A stretch of 11,541 nt of DNA, from assembly GCA_036635475.1 (NCBI GenBank), contig JAVWQH010000046.1, forward strand, positions 1-11,541. Direction: 5' to 3'. A program made the translations under genes and the position numbers. This DNA is from JAHHUA01 sp036635475. Lineage in GTDB: Bacteria > Bacillota > Clostridia > Oscillospirales > Ruminococcaceae. The notes below the pieces were generated by a model. That model was not told the origin of the DNA, ran no database searches, and saw only the letters and a list, made by a program, of their open reading frames with translations. This document shows positions 1-7,122 of the stretch, in pieces (within the stretch, counting starts at the first letter, position 1; each line of letters starts with the position of its first letter).

Positions 1-140
1 CCGCCAACACTACCTGCTTGACGAGATGTTAAATCACCATTATAACCTTGTTTTAGGTTAACGCCTACTTCGTTTGCACATTCCATCTTGAATTTAGCTA
101 GAGAATCTTTAGCTTCTGGCACTACTGGTTTATTTGGCAT
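1..140 (-). CDS. Alpha/beta-type small acid-soluble spore protein (partial, N-terminal 46 residues)
   Basis: This is the beginning of a SASP, the small protein that coats DNA in the dormant spore and is degraded by the germination protease GPR to feed the outgrowing cell. The ATG is at 138-140, with an AAGGAGT ribosome site at 151-157. The GPR cleavage region is visible around residues 16-26, with the expected cut after Glu20 (motif KMECANEVGV). It is followed by the family block GYNGDLTSRQAGSVGG at residues 32-47. Residue 21, next to the scissile Glu, is Cys where Ile or Val is usual. The C-terminal DNA-binding half lies beyond the left edge; full-length members have about 60-90 residues. 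A sigma-G-like promoter lies 57 bases upstream. Family assignment is firm; which ssp paralogue this is cannot be told. Confidence 0.93.
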   Translation of the reverse strand, partial: MPNKPVVPEAKDSLAKFKMECANEVGVNLKQGYNGDLTSRQAGSVG

Positions 141-196
141 AATAATATACACTCCTTAAATTTTAATTGTTATTTTTCATTTTGCGTTTGCAATAT

Positions 197-226
197 TAGT
201 ATCGGCTTATATATTAATTTTATTAC
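197..226 (-). promoter_or_regulatory. Sigma-G-like (forespore) promoter of the spore protein gene
   Basis: Reading the minus strand, GTAATA (221-226) is followed by a 17-base spacer and GATACTA (197-203). The sigma-G consensus, as I know it, is close to TGAATA-17/18-CATACTA, so each box is off by only one or two bases. Transcription would start near 190, leaving about 50 bases of leader. Forespore expression is what a SASP gene needs, which supports the reading, but the boxes are short and the region is AT-rich. Confidence 0.5.
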
Positions 227-471
227 TGCTAAAATTTTGGAATTAATGTTACTTTTTTCTATTATTTAAAATATAAACAAATAACATTCTTCACTAAAAT
301 TAAGCTAAAAACATATATAAAACTTTCGATACAGTTGATTGCTTTTATATTGTTCTCTATAATTCTTGTTTTATTACAAAAAACCAATGTTTTTTTCAAA
401 AATTACTATGAAAATTTGAACCAATTTAATTTTATAAAAAATTCCAATTACGAAAACTTAATATAATACAT
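227..471. other. AT-rich intergenic stretch without a gene
   Basis: No ORF with a ribosome site is visible on either strand. The only notable element is a plus-strand sigma-A-like promoter, TTGATT (335-340), 17 bases, TATAAT (358-363). It would read towards the terminator at 472-511 and could make an RNA of about 140 bases. Confidence 0.5.
335..363 (+). promoter_or_regulatory. Possible plus-strand sigma-A promoter with no gene behind it
   Basis: TTGATT (335-340) and TATAAT (358-363) are separated by exactly 17 bases, close to the sigma-A consensus. It is the only good plus-strand promoter I saw and no plus-strand gene follows. The transcript would end at the bidirectional terminator at 472-511. 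In DNA this AT-rich, a chance match is quite possible. Confidence 0.3.
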
Positions 472-511
472 AAAAAAAGCAGCTCTAAGTTAAAACTTGA
501 AGCTGCTTTTT
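472..511 (-). terminator. Rho-independent terminator of the Gate-domain gene (bidirectional)
   Basis: AAAAAGCAGCT (474-484) pairs with its complement at 501-511. A further AAGT/ACTT pairing sits inside, around a short loop, with one mismatch and one G-U between the two stems. The minus-strand RNA ends in a run of U, and the stem begins 17 bases after the stop codon at 528. The same symmetry gives a U run on the plus strand, so it can stop transcription from both sides. Confidence 0.85.
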
Positions 512-527
512 GAAATTAAATTTTAAA

Positions 528-1772
528 TTAAATAAACATTGTTACAAGTTTGAAAATCCAGTTAGCAGCAATACCTGCACAGAAACCACCGATTGTATGG
601 CTGATGATTGCTTTACCTGTTAATTCACTGCATTTTAGGGAGGACATCATTGCAACATGTGTGCTTAGATAACCGCTCCAGCACATACACATAGCTGTGA
701 AAACAGCGATATCGTTAGCATGAACTGCTCCTGAGGCAACCATTGATGGAACAAGTCCGATTGCTGCGCCTGCTGCACCTAGGGCTGTAATTGGAACAGC
801 AATTGCTCGAGGGTCTGAGAAACCAAACAATGGCTTCAAAATGAAGTTTAGCTTTTCGCCTATTGCAGGAAGAAGAGCAACACCTTCGCCAGCTGCACCT
901 GTGTATGTTCCGGCTGCAGAAGGTCCATTTGTCAACAAAAGTACAATTGAACAAATAATCAAAACTCCTGGGATAACAGCAACACCAAGGCTTACACCTG
1001 TTGTACCGCCTTGCAAAACTGCCTCAAGAAGTCTTGAACCAACTGAACCATTTCTAACGATACGTTCATTCAAACGCAATTCGTGATGTGTTCCATCTTC
1101 GTCAATATCACAAGCTACTTCTTTGCCGTAAATCTTTGAAGTAAATCTAAGCATTATTCTTGTGCTGACAATACTTCCGATGATAGCAGCAACATTACCG
1201 ATTAAAACTGCCAACAAAAAGTTTTCCCCTGATGGACTTGGAACACCAACCATAAATGTTGTTATAATAAGTCCCATACCAAACGATGTACCGATATTTG
1301 TCAATGCGGGAAGTTGATATTTTTTAAAATATCTCTTAAATCCTTTATCCTCAGCCAATGTTAAAATTGCGGGATTATCTGACAAATAACAAGTCAAAAC
1401 GCCAATTGCAGATGCACCGGGAAGTCCGTATACAGGTCGCATAAGTGGGGTTAAGCCTTGATTTATAAGGGCAACAACACCAAATTCAGAGAATACACCT
1501 GACAAAGCTCCAGTTAAAACAGCAACAGCAGTTATGTAGAATACAGTATTAACAAGTAAATCAACACTTGTATTCATCATTGTGTTAAGAAAGTTTAATG
1601 CTCCCATTTTGCTTCCAGCCAAACAACACAAGCCACAAAAAATACCAAGAAAAACAAAAGCTTCCAAACTTATTGCTTTTTTGGTTTTAAATTTAACTTG
1701 AGGTGCTTCAATAACTTGCTCTTCAGCTATGCTCTGGTTTTCGGTTAAATTATCTTTTTCAGAACTATTCAT
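528..1772 (-). CDS. Polytopic membrane protein with nucleoside-recognition/Gate domain
   Basis: A 414-residue integral membrane protein. A charged cytoplasmic N-terminus of about 33 residues is followed by roughly eight or nine hydrophobic segments (near 34-54, 72-95, 96-112, 160-178, 184-204, 257-282, 323-345, 355-375 and 388-412). A hydrophilic loop at 210-245 is rich in Asp, Glu, His and Arg. The blocks PGASAIGVLTCYLSDNPAIL (118-137) and PALTNIGTSFGMG (155-167) look like the Gate (nucleoside recognition) superfamily, which includes YjiH-like and SpmA/SpmB-like proteins. The substrate is unknown and no neighbour reveals it. The ATG is supported by AAAAGGAGT at 1780-1788. The gene stands alone with its own promoter and terminator. 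The superfamily call is from remembered motifs; a specific function should not be inferred. Confidence 0.7.
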   Translation of the reverse strand: MNSSEKDNLTENQSIAEEQVIEAPQVKFKTKKAISLEAFVFLGIFCGLCCLAGSKMGALNFLNTMMNTSVDLLVNTVFYITAVAVLTGALSGVFSEFGVVALINQGLTPLMRPVYGLPGASAIGVLTCYLSDNPAILTLAEDKGFKRYFKKYQLPALTNIGTSFGMGLIITTFMVGVPSPSGENFLLAVLIGNVAAIIGSIVSTRIMLRFTSKIYGKEVACDIDEDGTHHELRLNERIVRNGSVGSRLLEAVLQGGTTGVSLGVAVIPGVLIICSIVLLLTNGPSAAGTYTGAAGEGVALLPAIGEKLNFILKPLFGFSDPRAIAVPITALGAAGAAIGLVPSMVASGAVHANDIAVFTAMCMCWSGYLSTHVAMMSSLKCSELTGKAIISHTIGGFCAGIAANWIFKLVTMFI

Positions 1773-1812
1773 TAATTAGACTCCTTTTCCTATCATTACT
1801 TTTACAGCAGAA

Positions 1813-1841
1813 ATCGTACCATATTGTAGGGCATATGTCAA
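1813..1841 (-). promoter_or_regulatory. Sigma-A promoter of the Gate-domain gene
   Basis: On the minus strand a perfect -35 box TTGACA (1836-1841), a 17-base spacer and a -10 box TACGAT (1813-1818) lie just upstream of the gene. The predicted start near 1806 leaves a leader of about 34 bases with no evident structure. Confidence 0.75.
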
Positions 1842-1990
1842 CAGTTTATCAATCTTTTATGAATAATTTTGACTTATTTTGAATTAAAATTTTGTGATAA
1901 ATTCAATTTCAAATTTTTGCAATACTATTATATAGTAAAATTTCTTATTTATAATAATTTTTGTGCAAATTTCTATTAAGCCATTACGCA

Positions 1991-2027
1991 TTATAAGACT
2001 CCCACATTGTATGCGGAAGTCTTATAA
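1991..2027 (-). terminator. Long hairpin at the 3' end of the pot operon
   Basis: Two 17-base arms (1991-2007 and 2011-2027) surround a 3-base loop, 12 bases after the potD stop codon. The two imperfect positions are G-U pairs only in the minus-strand RNA and C-A mismatches in the plus-strand RNA, so the structure belongs to the pot transcript. No run of U follows directly, so it may act as a 3'-end stabiliser as well as, or instead of, a classic terminator. Confidence 0.7.
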
Positions 2028-2039
2028 ATTGGTGAATTA

Positions 2040-3149
2040 CTATTTGCTTGCTTTAACTTTTATCCAAAGTTCGGACAATTTTTGCTTTAATATTTCGTTG
2101 TATTTAAAAGTTTCATCTTTTTCAAATCCTGCACGTGGTACGAATGCTTCATTATCAGCATAAATTCCGTCGCCTGTACTCATATCTTTAAGAACTTTGT
2201 CGTTAGGTGATGCGTAGCCAACTGTGTTAGCATTGTCAAATGATGCCTCATATGTCAAAACATAATTGATAAATTCGTGAGCAAGGTCTGGATTTTCTGC
2301 ATTAGCCGGAATTACCATTGAGTCACACCAAATATTTGTTCCTTCTTTTGGTGTTGAAAATCTCATATCTTCGTTTTCATCAAGAATTACTGCGGCATCT
2401 CCGCTGTAAACAACTGCTAAATCCTTGTTGCCATTCATCATTCCATCAATTACTTCATCTGTTACATAAATTGGCTCCATAGTATTATTAAGTTCAACCA
2501 ACCATTGATAAGCTTTCTCTATTTCTTGCTCATTTTCTGTGTTAGTTGAGAAACCAAGAGCTTTAAATGCTATCATAAATGAATCTCTTTCAGAGTCATA
2601 CATATAAATTTTGCCCTTGTATTTTTCGTCTTTCATAACAGAAAAACCTTTTTCTTCAACTACATCTTCAGGAACGTTTTTGCTATTGTAAACAATTCCA
2701 ACTGAACCCCAAAGATATGGAACAGAATAATCGTTTTCAGGGTCAAATGAAAGATTTTTAACGCCCTCTGTCAAATTTCCGATATTTGTGATTTTGGATT
2801 TGTCCAATTTCATCAACATTTTTTCTTTTAGCATTTTTTCAATAATGTAGTCAGAGGGAACTAATATATCATATTTATCCCCAGCCATAACTTTTGTGTA
2901 CATCATTTCATTGGAATCAAAATATTCAATGATAACTTTTGCACCTGTTTGTTTTTCAAAATTTTCAATAAGATGTTCGCCTGTGTATTCACCCCAGTTG
3001 TAGAGCTTCAAGGTTTGACCTTTGTACTTTTGTTCTGTTTGTGTGGCAACGTCATTTTCATTTTTGCTTTCAACAGAACTTGTTCCACCAGATGCACAGC
3101 CGCTGAGAAGAATAGCTGTTGTCAAAATTAGAGATAATATTTTTTTCAT
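2040..3149 (-). CDS. potD: Spermidine/putrescine-binding lipoprotein PotD
   Basis: The extracytoplasmic polyamine receptor of the PotABCD importer, 369 residues. A lipoprotein signal peptide is clear: two Lys, a hydrophobic stretch, then lipobox LSGC with the lipidated Cys at residue 18, followed by a Ser/Gly/Asn-rich linker to about residue 43. The two-lobe binding fold starts at LYNWGEY (49-55). Blocks aligning with known PotD ligand sites are VPYLWGS (143-149), SERDSF (186-191), YSGDAA (248-253) and NIWCDSMVIP (272-281). Asp276 matches the carboxylate that binds the central amine in E. coli PotD, and Trp274 the stacking aromatic. The Trp of the E. coli WNGSA block is Tyr248 here. Last gene of the operon: its ATG overlaps the potC stop codon (ATGA), with ribosome site GAAAGGAAA about 10 bases upstream. 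Polyamine specificity is well supported; spermidine against putrescine preference is not decided. Confidence 0.95.
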   Translation of the reverse strand: MKKILSLILTTAILLSGCASGGTSSVESKNENDVATQTEQKYKGQTLKLYNWGEYTGEHLIENFEKQTGAKVIIEYFDSNEMMYTKVMAGDKYDILVPSDYIIEKMLKEKMLMKLDKSKITNIGNLTEGVKNLSFDPENDYSVPYLWGSVGIVYNSKNVPEDVVEEKGFSVMKDEKYKGKIYMYDSERDSFMIAFKALGFSTNTENEQEIEKAYQWLVELNNTMEPIYVTDEVIDGMMNGNKDLAVVYSGDAAVILDENEDMRFSTPKEGTNIWCDSMVIPANAENPDLAHEFINYVLTYEASFDNANTVGYASPNDKVLKDMSTGDGIYADNEAFVPRAGFEKDETFKYNEILKQKLSELWIKVKASK

Positions 3150-3931
3150 ATTTTTTGTTTCCTTTCTTTTATAAGAGGGATAATATTTATTAACACCAAG
3201 ACAACTGTTATCATCATTATAATTACAGTTGATAGTGCGTTAATTGATGGGTTTATGCGTTTACTCATGGTGTACACCATAATGGAAATATTATTGACAC
3301 CATTTCCTGTGACAAAATACGATATTATAAAATCGTCAAAGCTCATTGTAAATGCAATTAATCCTCCCGATATAATTCCGGGCATAATTTGGGGAACAAT
3401 AACTTTAGTTAATGCTTGCCAAGGTGTTGCACCCAAATCCATACAAGCATCTGCTAAATTCGGGTCAAGACTTCGCAGTTTTGGCGTAACCGAAAGCATA
3501 ACATATGGAATACAAAACATTATATGTGCTAAAAGCATTGTTAAAAAGCCTTTTCGTACTCCCAATGCACTGAAAAACATCAAAAGCCCAATGGCTGTTA
3601 CAATTTCAGGGTTCATTATTGGAAGGTCGTTAACACGTTCAACAGCTAATCTTAAAAGCTTTTTTGACTTTGAAATACCTATTGCAGCGATTGTTCCAAC
3701 TATTGTTGAAACGATTGTCGCCAAAACCGCAATTGCAATTGTGTAGAAAATTGAATTTGTCATATCGCTGTTTGCCAACATTTTTTGATACCATTGAAGG
3801 GAAAATCCACCCCATTTTGTCAATGACTTACTGTTGTTAAACGAGAAAACAACAGTATAGATAATTGGAGCATAAAAAAACAGCATTATTATAATCATAT
3901 ATACTTTTGAAAATATTTTTTTCTCTTTCAT
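3146..3931 (-). CDS. potC: Spermidine/putrescine ABC transporter permease PotC
   Basis: One of the two membrane channel subunits of the polyamine importer, 261 residues, the usual length. About six transmembrane helices are visible (near 10-30, 62-87, 110-128, 130-150, 187-205 and 234-255). The cytoplasmic EAA loop that docks on the ATPase is at 159-186 (ADACMDLGATPWQAL followed by PQIMPG), with the Glu of the EAA core replaced by Asp. The FSFNNSKS block near 29-36 and the SFDDFIISYFV block at 197-207 are typical of PotC. The ATG has AGGAGGAG immediately upstream, 15 bases after the potB stop. Its own TGA overlaps the potD start by four bases, implying translational coupling. The assignment rests on sequence and on its place between potB and potD. 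Confidence 0.95.
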   Translation of the reverse strand: MKEKKIFSKVYMIIIMLFFYAPIIYTVVFSFNNSKSLTKWGGFSLQWYQKMLANSDMTNSIFYTIAIAVLATIVSTIVGTIAAIGISKSKKLLRLAVERVNDLPIMNPEIVTAIGLLMFFSALGVRKGFLTMLLAHIMFCIPYVMLSVTPKLRSLDPNLADACMDLGATPWQALTKVIVPQIMPGIISGGLIAFTMSFDDFIISYFVTGNGVNNISIMVYTMSKRINPSINALSTVIIMMITVVLVLINIIPLIKERKQKI

Positions 3932-3946
3932 TTTATACTCCTCCTA

Positions 3947-4783
3947 TTATGAATTTGCCTTTGCACTTGCATCTGTGTCAACTTTTTTGGTGATATACAT
4001 TGAAATCATAATTATCATCGCCATTATCATTGAAATAGCTGAACCAAAATTCCAATTTCCTGTGGTCAAGAATTGTGCTTCAATAACATTTCCTATCAAA
4101 ACGAATTGTCCGCCTCCCAAAAGTTTCGGTATGAAAAAGCTAGAAACCGCAGGTAGGAAAACTAATGTTATACCGCTTATAATCCCCGGAACTGAAAGTG
4201 GCAAAGTTATTTTTAAGAAACTTTGGATTTTATTTGCTCCTAAGTCGCTTGCAGCCTCAAGATAACTGGTGTCCATTTTAGTTAAAGATGTATAAATTTG
4301 CAAAATCATAAATGGTACAAAGTTATAAACCATTCCAAGTATAACTGCAAAACTTGTATGAAGCATCTTAATCGGTCCAATGCCAAAATACCCTAAGAAT
4401 GTGTTGATAATGCCATTATCCTGCAATATTCCCATCCACGCATATGTTCTTACAAGCATATTTATCCAAGTTGGCAAGGTTATCAAAAGTATCAGCATAG
4501 TTTTTGAACGTGGTTTTGCTTGTGCAATAATATATGCTGTTGGATATCCCAATATAAGGCAAATAAAAGTTGTTAAAATTGCAATAAATAAACTTCGTTT
4601 CAAAACATCAATAAATATTGGGTCTTTGAAAAAATATTTGAAATTATCAAGTGTAAAGACAATATTTGTTACGTCATTTCCCTTTGCTGTGAAAGCATAC
4701 AAAACAATCATAAGCATTGGAACAACAATCATAACGCTAATCCACGCTACGTATGGATATGCCATTTTACGAAATTGTTTCAA
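3947..4783 (-). CDS. potB: Spermidine/putrescine ABC transporter permease PotB (TTG start)
   Basis: The second channel subunit of the polyamine importer, 278 residues. Hydrophobic helices lie near 11-31, 63-87, 95-112, 143-165, 198-218 and 246-264. The EAA loop is well kept at 176-200 (EAASDLGANK through LPLSVPG). The segment LPTWINMLVRTYAWMGIL (103-120) is a PotB hallmark. The start codon is TTG at 4781-4783: the ribosome site GGAGGG sits 8 bases upstream of it, whereas the first ATG (residue 7) would be 26 bases away. The gap to the potA stop codon is two bases, so the ribosome site lies inside the end of potA. The short Ala/Ser/Lys/Asp C-terminal tail is hydrophilic. Function is clear from sequence and operon. 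Confidence 0.95.
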   Translation of the reverse strand: MKQFRKMAYPYVAWISVMIVVPMLMIVLYAFTAKGNDVTNIVFTLDNFKYFFKDPIFIDVLKRSLFIAILTTFICLILGYPTAYIIAQAKPRSKTMLILLITLPTWINMLVRTYAWMGILQDNGIINTFLGYFGIGPIKMLHTSFAVILGMVYNFVPFMILQIYTSLTKMDTSYLEAASDLGANKIQSFLKITLPLSVPGIISGITLVFLPAVSSFFIPKLLGGGQFVLIGNVIEAQFLTTGNWNFGSAISMIMAMIIMISMYITKKVDTDASAKANS

Positions 4784-4785
4784 TC

Positions 4786-6360
4786 TTAAAACCCTCCTTG
4801 CTTTTTCATTATGTGGATATCCTCAGGGTTAAAATTCAATCCAACAACCTCGTCTAATTCACATTCATCAGTTGTGTCAACTTTGTATTGATAACCCTCG
4901 GTTTTAAACGTTACCTGATATTCTCCGGCAACAATATTCTCAGGGTCAAAATCATAATCAACTTCTGTTATCTCAACTGAAGACTGGTCTTCCAAACTCC
5001 ACGCAGACGCATTTGCCCAAGTTTTAAGGTCTGTATCAAGGGCGATACTCTCTTTAATTTCATCACTCTTTTTAAAGAAATTAACTGCATATATTTCCTC
5101 TTGATATTCCTTGCTGACAATTCTGTTTTCTTCACGAACAATCATATTAGCTGTTGTAAAAGTTCCTGCGGAAGTTGTGAATGTAACAGGATAAATTCCG
5201 TTTTTAGGCTCAATTCGATAGTCAACTTTAACAATTGAAATAAGCTCATCATCTTCGCAACTCCAAGCTTGTGCATCGGCTCTGGCGATTATATCAGCAT
5301 CGCTCAATGTTTCAACGTCCTCTATATCAAGGTAAAAATCGTTAGCACTCATTTTTTCGCCCGCCTCTGTGTTCACAACAGGCTTATCCTCAGATACATT
5401 CATTGTAACTGTGATACTTGTACCAACTCTTGTTTCAACGATTGTTTCGTAGTGAACTCCCTTAAAGAGGACTGATTTAACAATGCCTTTGAGCTTTCCA
5501 TTTTCCTTAGGAACAATATCCAAATCCTCGGGGCGAATTACTACGTCAACTTTTTCGTTAGGAGCAAATCCTTTATCCACACAGGTGAATTTTTTGTCCT
5601 CAAACAAAACTTCATAATCGCTGAGCATAACGCCATCAATAATGTTGCTCTCACCAATGAAATTTGCAACAAACTCATTGGCAGGTTCATTGTATATTGC
5701 AGTTGGACAGCCAATTTGTTGGATTTCTCCATCTCGCATAACAACAATTTTGTCGCTCATTGTCAATGCTTCTTCTTGGTCGTGAGTTACATATATAAAA
5801 GTTATTCCAACTTCTTTTTGAATTTTTTTAAGTTCGTGCTGCATTTCTTTTCGCAGTTTCAAGTCCAATGCACCCAAAGGTTCATCAAGCAATAAAACCA
5901 TTGGTTCATTGACAAGAGCTCTTGCAATTGCAACTCTCTGTTGCTGTCCACCGCTCATTTCAGTAACACTTCTTTTGCCGTATTCTTCCAAATTAACGAG
6001 TTTTAACATTCTCTTGACTTTTTGTTCAATAATATCTTTAGGTTCTTTTTTTATTTTAAGTCCAAAAGCAATATTATCGTACACGTTCATATGGGGAAAC
6101 AACGCATATTTTTGAAAAACAGTATTAATTTCTCTTTTATATGGCGGAACATTACTTATTTCTTGCTCATCAAAGATTACTTGTCCTTCAGTTGCATTCA
6201 AAAATCCACCCAGTATTCTTAAAAGCGTAGTTTTGCCACAACCTGATGGCCCTAAAAGAGTAACAAACTCATTTTCATAAATATCCAAATTTATACCTTT
6301 TAAAACAAGCTGTCCATCGAATTCTTTCACGATGTTTTTAAATTGTATAAGTTTACGCAT
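4786..6360 (-). CDS. potA: Spermidine/putrescine ABC transporter ATPase PotA with a repeat insertion in the TOBE domain
   Basis: The cytoplasmic ATPase of the polyamine importer. The nucleotide-binding domain (about 1-235) is intact: Walker A GPSGCGKTT (37-45), Q-loop Gln83, signature MSGGQ (135-139), Walker B VLLLDE (155-160), D-loop at 162-166 and switch His193. A TOBE domain follows: VVIRPEDLDIV (273-283), then GIVKSVLFKGVHYETIVE (292-309). The usual protein then ends within about 40 residues, giving 350-370 in total. This one has 524. Between about 338 and 503 lies an acidic insertion of about 165 residues with two related repeats, after which the last TOBE strand resumes as VVGLNFNPEDIHIMKK (505-520). 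The repeats share an AWS..ED core, a VDY strand and an Y-VTF-T strand. No frameshift or start signal is seen in it. The ATG has AAGGGGAG upstream; the gene begins 18 bases after the regulator. Confidence 0.95.
   Translation of the reverse strand: MRKLIQFKNIVKEFDGQLVLKGINLDIYENEFVTLLGPSGCGKTTLLRILGGFLNATEGQVIFDEQEISNVPPYKREINTVFQKYALFPHMNVYDNIAFGLKIKKEPKDIIEQKVKRMLKLVNLEEYGKRSVTEMSGGQQQRVAIARALVNEPMVLLLDEPLGALDLKLRKEMQHELKKIQKEVGITFIYVTHDQEEALTMSDKIVVMRDGEIQQIGCPTAIYNEPANEFVANFIGESNIIDGVMLSDYEVLFEDKKFTCVDKGFAPNEKVDVVIRPEDLDIVPKENGKLKGIVKSVLFKGVHYETIVETRVGTSITVTMNVSEDKPVVNTEAGEKMSANDFYLDIEDVETLSDADIIARADAQAWSCEDDELISIVKVDYRIEPKNGIYPVTFTTSAGTFTTANMIVREENRIVSKEYQEEIYAVNFFKKSDEIKESIALDTDLKTWANASAWSLEDQSSVEITEVDYDFDPENIVAGEYQVTFKTEGYQYKVDTTDECELDEVVGLNFNPEDIHIMKKQGGF
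4790..4799 (-). promoter_or_regulatory. Ribosome binding site that fixes the potB TTG start
   Basis: The minus strand reads CAAGGAGGGT inside the last codons of potA. The 8-base distance to TTG at 4783 is optimal; the alternative ATG at 4765 is too far. Coupling to the end of potA translation is likely. Confidence 0.75.
4852..5349 (-). repeat. Two tandem beta-rich repeats inserted in PotA (protein level)
   Basis: This part of potA codes for residues about 338-503. Repeat 1 covers roughly 344-408 and repeat 2 roughly 424-495. Aligned, they share D-D/A-A-AWS-ED, then V-VDY, P-N, G-Y-VTF and T, which I judge at about one third identity by eye. The alternation of short hydrophobic strands recalls bacterial Ig-like surface repeats, although PotA is cytoplasmic. 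At DNA level the repeats are not recognisably alike, so the duplication is old. Confidence 0.7.
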
Positions 6361-6378
6361 ATCTCTCCCCTTTTCTTG

Positions 6379-6912
6379 TTAAAACATTGGCGGTGTTGAC
6401 ACCCAAAGTATTTTTGCTGTTGTTTTTCTATCATTTTCGATATAGTGAAAATCTTTTCCGTTAAGGTAAAATGTTTCGCCTTTTTTGACAATATGCCTGT
6501 CCTCACCATTGACAAGAATAACTCTGCCCTCGATTATATATCCAAATTCTTCTCCATCATTGGGAGTTACTTCAAAGGTTTTTTCTCCCGGAAAAAGTTC
6601 AATTAAAACGGGTTCCATTTCATTTTTCTGGCTGTTGGGAACAATCCAATTAACAGTATATCCATCTCTTTCATCAACAAAAAAATCGTCTTGACGAAAC
6701 ACAACATTTTCAATTTTATCCTCTCGGAAAAAATCAGAAAGTGATGCCCCAAGAGCCTCCAAAATATCATTTAAAGTTGATATTGATGGTGACGTTAAAT
6801 TTCTTTCTAATTGAGAAAGAAACCCTTTTGTCAATTCACATCTGCTTGCAAGTTCTTCAAGCGTTAGTCCTTTTTTGGTTCTCAACTGCTTAATTTTTGC
6901 CCCGATATCCAT
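6379..6912 (-). CDS. XRE-family regulator with C-terminal cupin domain (PuuR-like)
   Basis: A 177-residue transcription regulator. The N-terminal helix-turn-helix (about 4-62) has the XRE pattern: IGAKIKQLRTKKGLTLEELA, then the recognition helix region LTKGFLSQLER (27-37) and SPSISTLNDILEALGASLSDFF (41-62). The C-terminal cupin (about 96-172) shows PGEKTFEVTPNDGEEFGYIIEGR and KKGETFYLNGKDFHYIEN, a small-molecule-binding beta barrel. This architecture occurs in PuuR, the E. coli putrescine repressor, and in many regulators encoded next to pot genes. It is the first gene of the operon, 18 bases before potA, so it probably senses polyamine and controls its own operon. Ligand and sign of regulation are inferred. 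The ATG has AAGGAGA at 6917-6923. Confidence 0.9.
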   Translation of the reverse strand: MDIGAKIKQLRTKKGLTLEELASRCELTKGFLSQLERNLTSPSISTLNDILEALGASLSDFFREDKIENVVFRQDDFFVDERDGYTVNWIVPNSQKNEMEPVLIELFPGEKTFEVTPNDGEEFGYIIEGRVILVNGEDRHIVKKGETFYLNGKDFHYIENDRKTTAKILWVSTPPMF

Positions 6913-6956
6913 AAAATCTCCTTCTTTAAATATACTACCACTAAACTAATTTGTTA

Positions 6957-6970
6957 TTTTCATTAAACTT
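6957..6970 (-). promoter_or_regulatory. Operator-like site, downstream copy
   Basis: The minus strand reads AAGTTTAATGAAAA, closely matching the site at 7109-7122. It lies 45 bases upstream of the XRE-cupin start codon. A related AGTTTAGTGG follows after 22 bases, about two helical turns. It may be a regulator binding site, but AT-rich composition makes chance similarity possible. Confidence 0.3.
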
Positions 6971-7108
6971 ATATATTTTAAATATCATTTAAAATTTTTC
7001 TAAAATCAATCAATAATTTCCACTGATAAAATATAATAACTGATTTAATGGCTATAAAAGCTCAACAAACATAGCTTTAGCAGAGATTAACACAAAATTT
7101 TCACATAT

Positions 7109-7122
7109 TCTTCATTAAATTT
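7109..7122 (-). promoter_or_regulatory. Operator-like site at the pot promoter start
   Basis: The minus strand reads AAATTTAATGAAGA, placed just downstream of the -10 box, where a repressor would block initiation. From memory it resembles the published E. coli PuuR recognition sequence (AAAATATAATGAACA). I cannot check that here. It also overlaps the start of the tiny leader ORF. Confidence 0.35.

Noticed and set aside
3255..3746. Plus-strand open frame of 163 codons opposite potC
   Set aside because: Shadow of potC; no ribosome site, and potC is a clear conserved permease with operon spacing.
4786..5350. PotA extension as a gene fusion or frameshift with a second small gene
   Set aside because: The frame is continuous and the true last TOBE strand follows the extra part, so it is an insertion within the domain.
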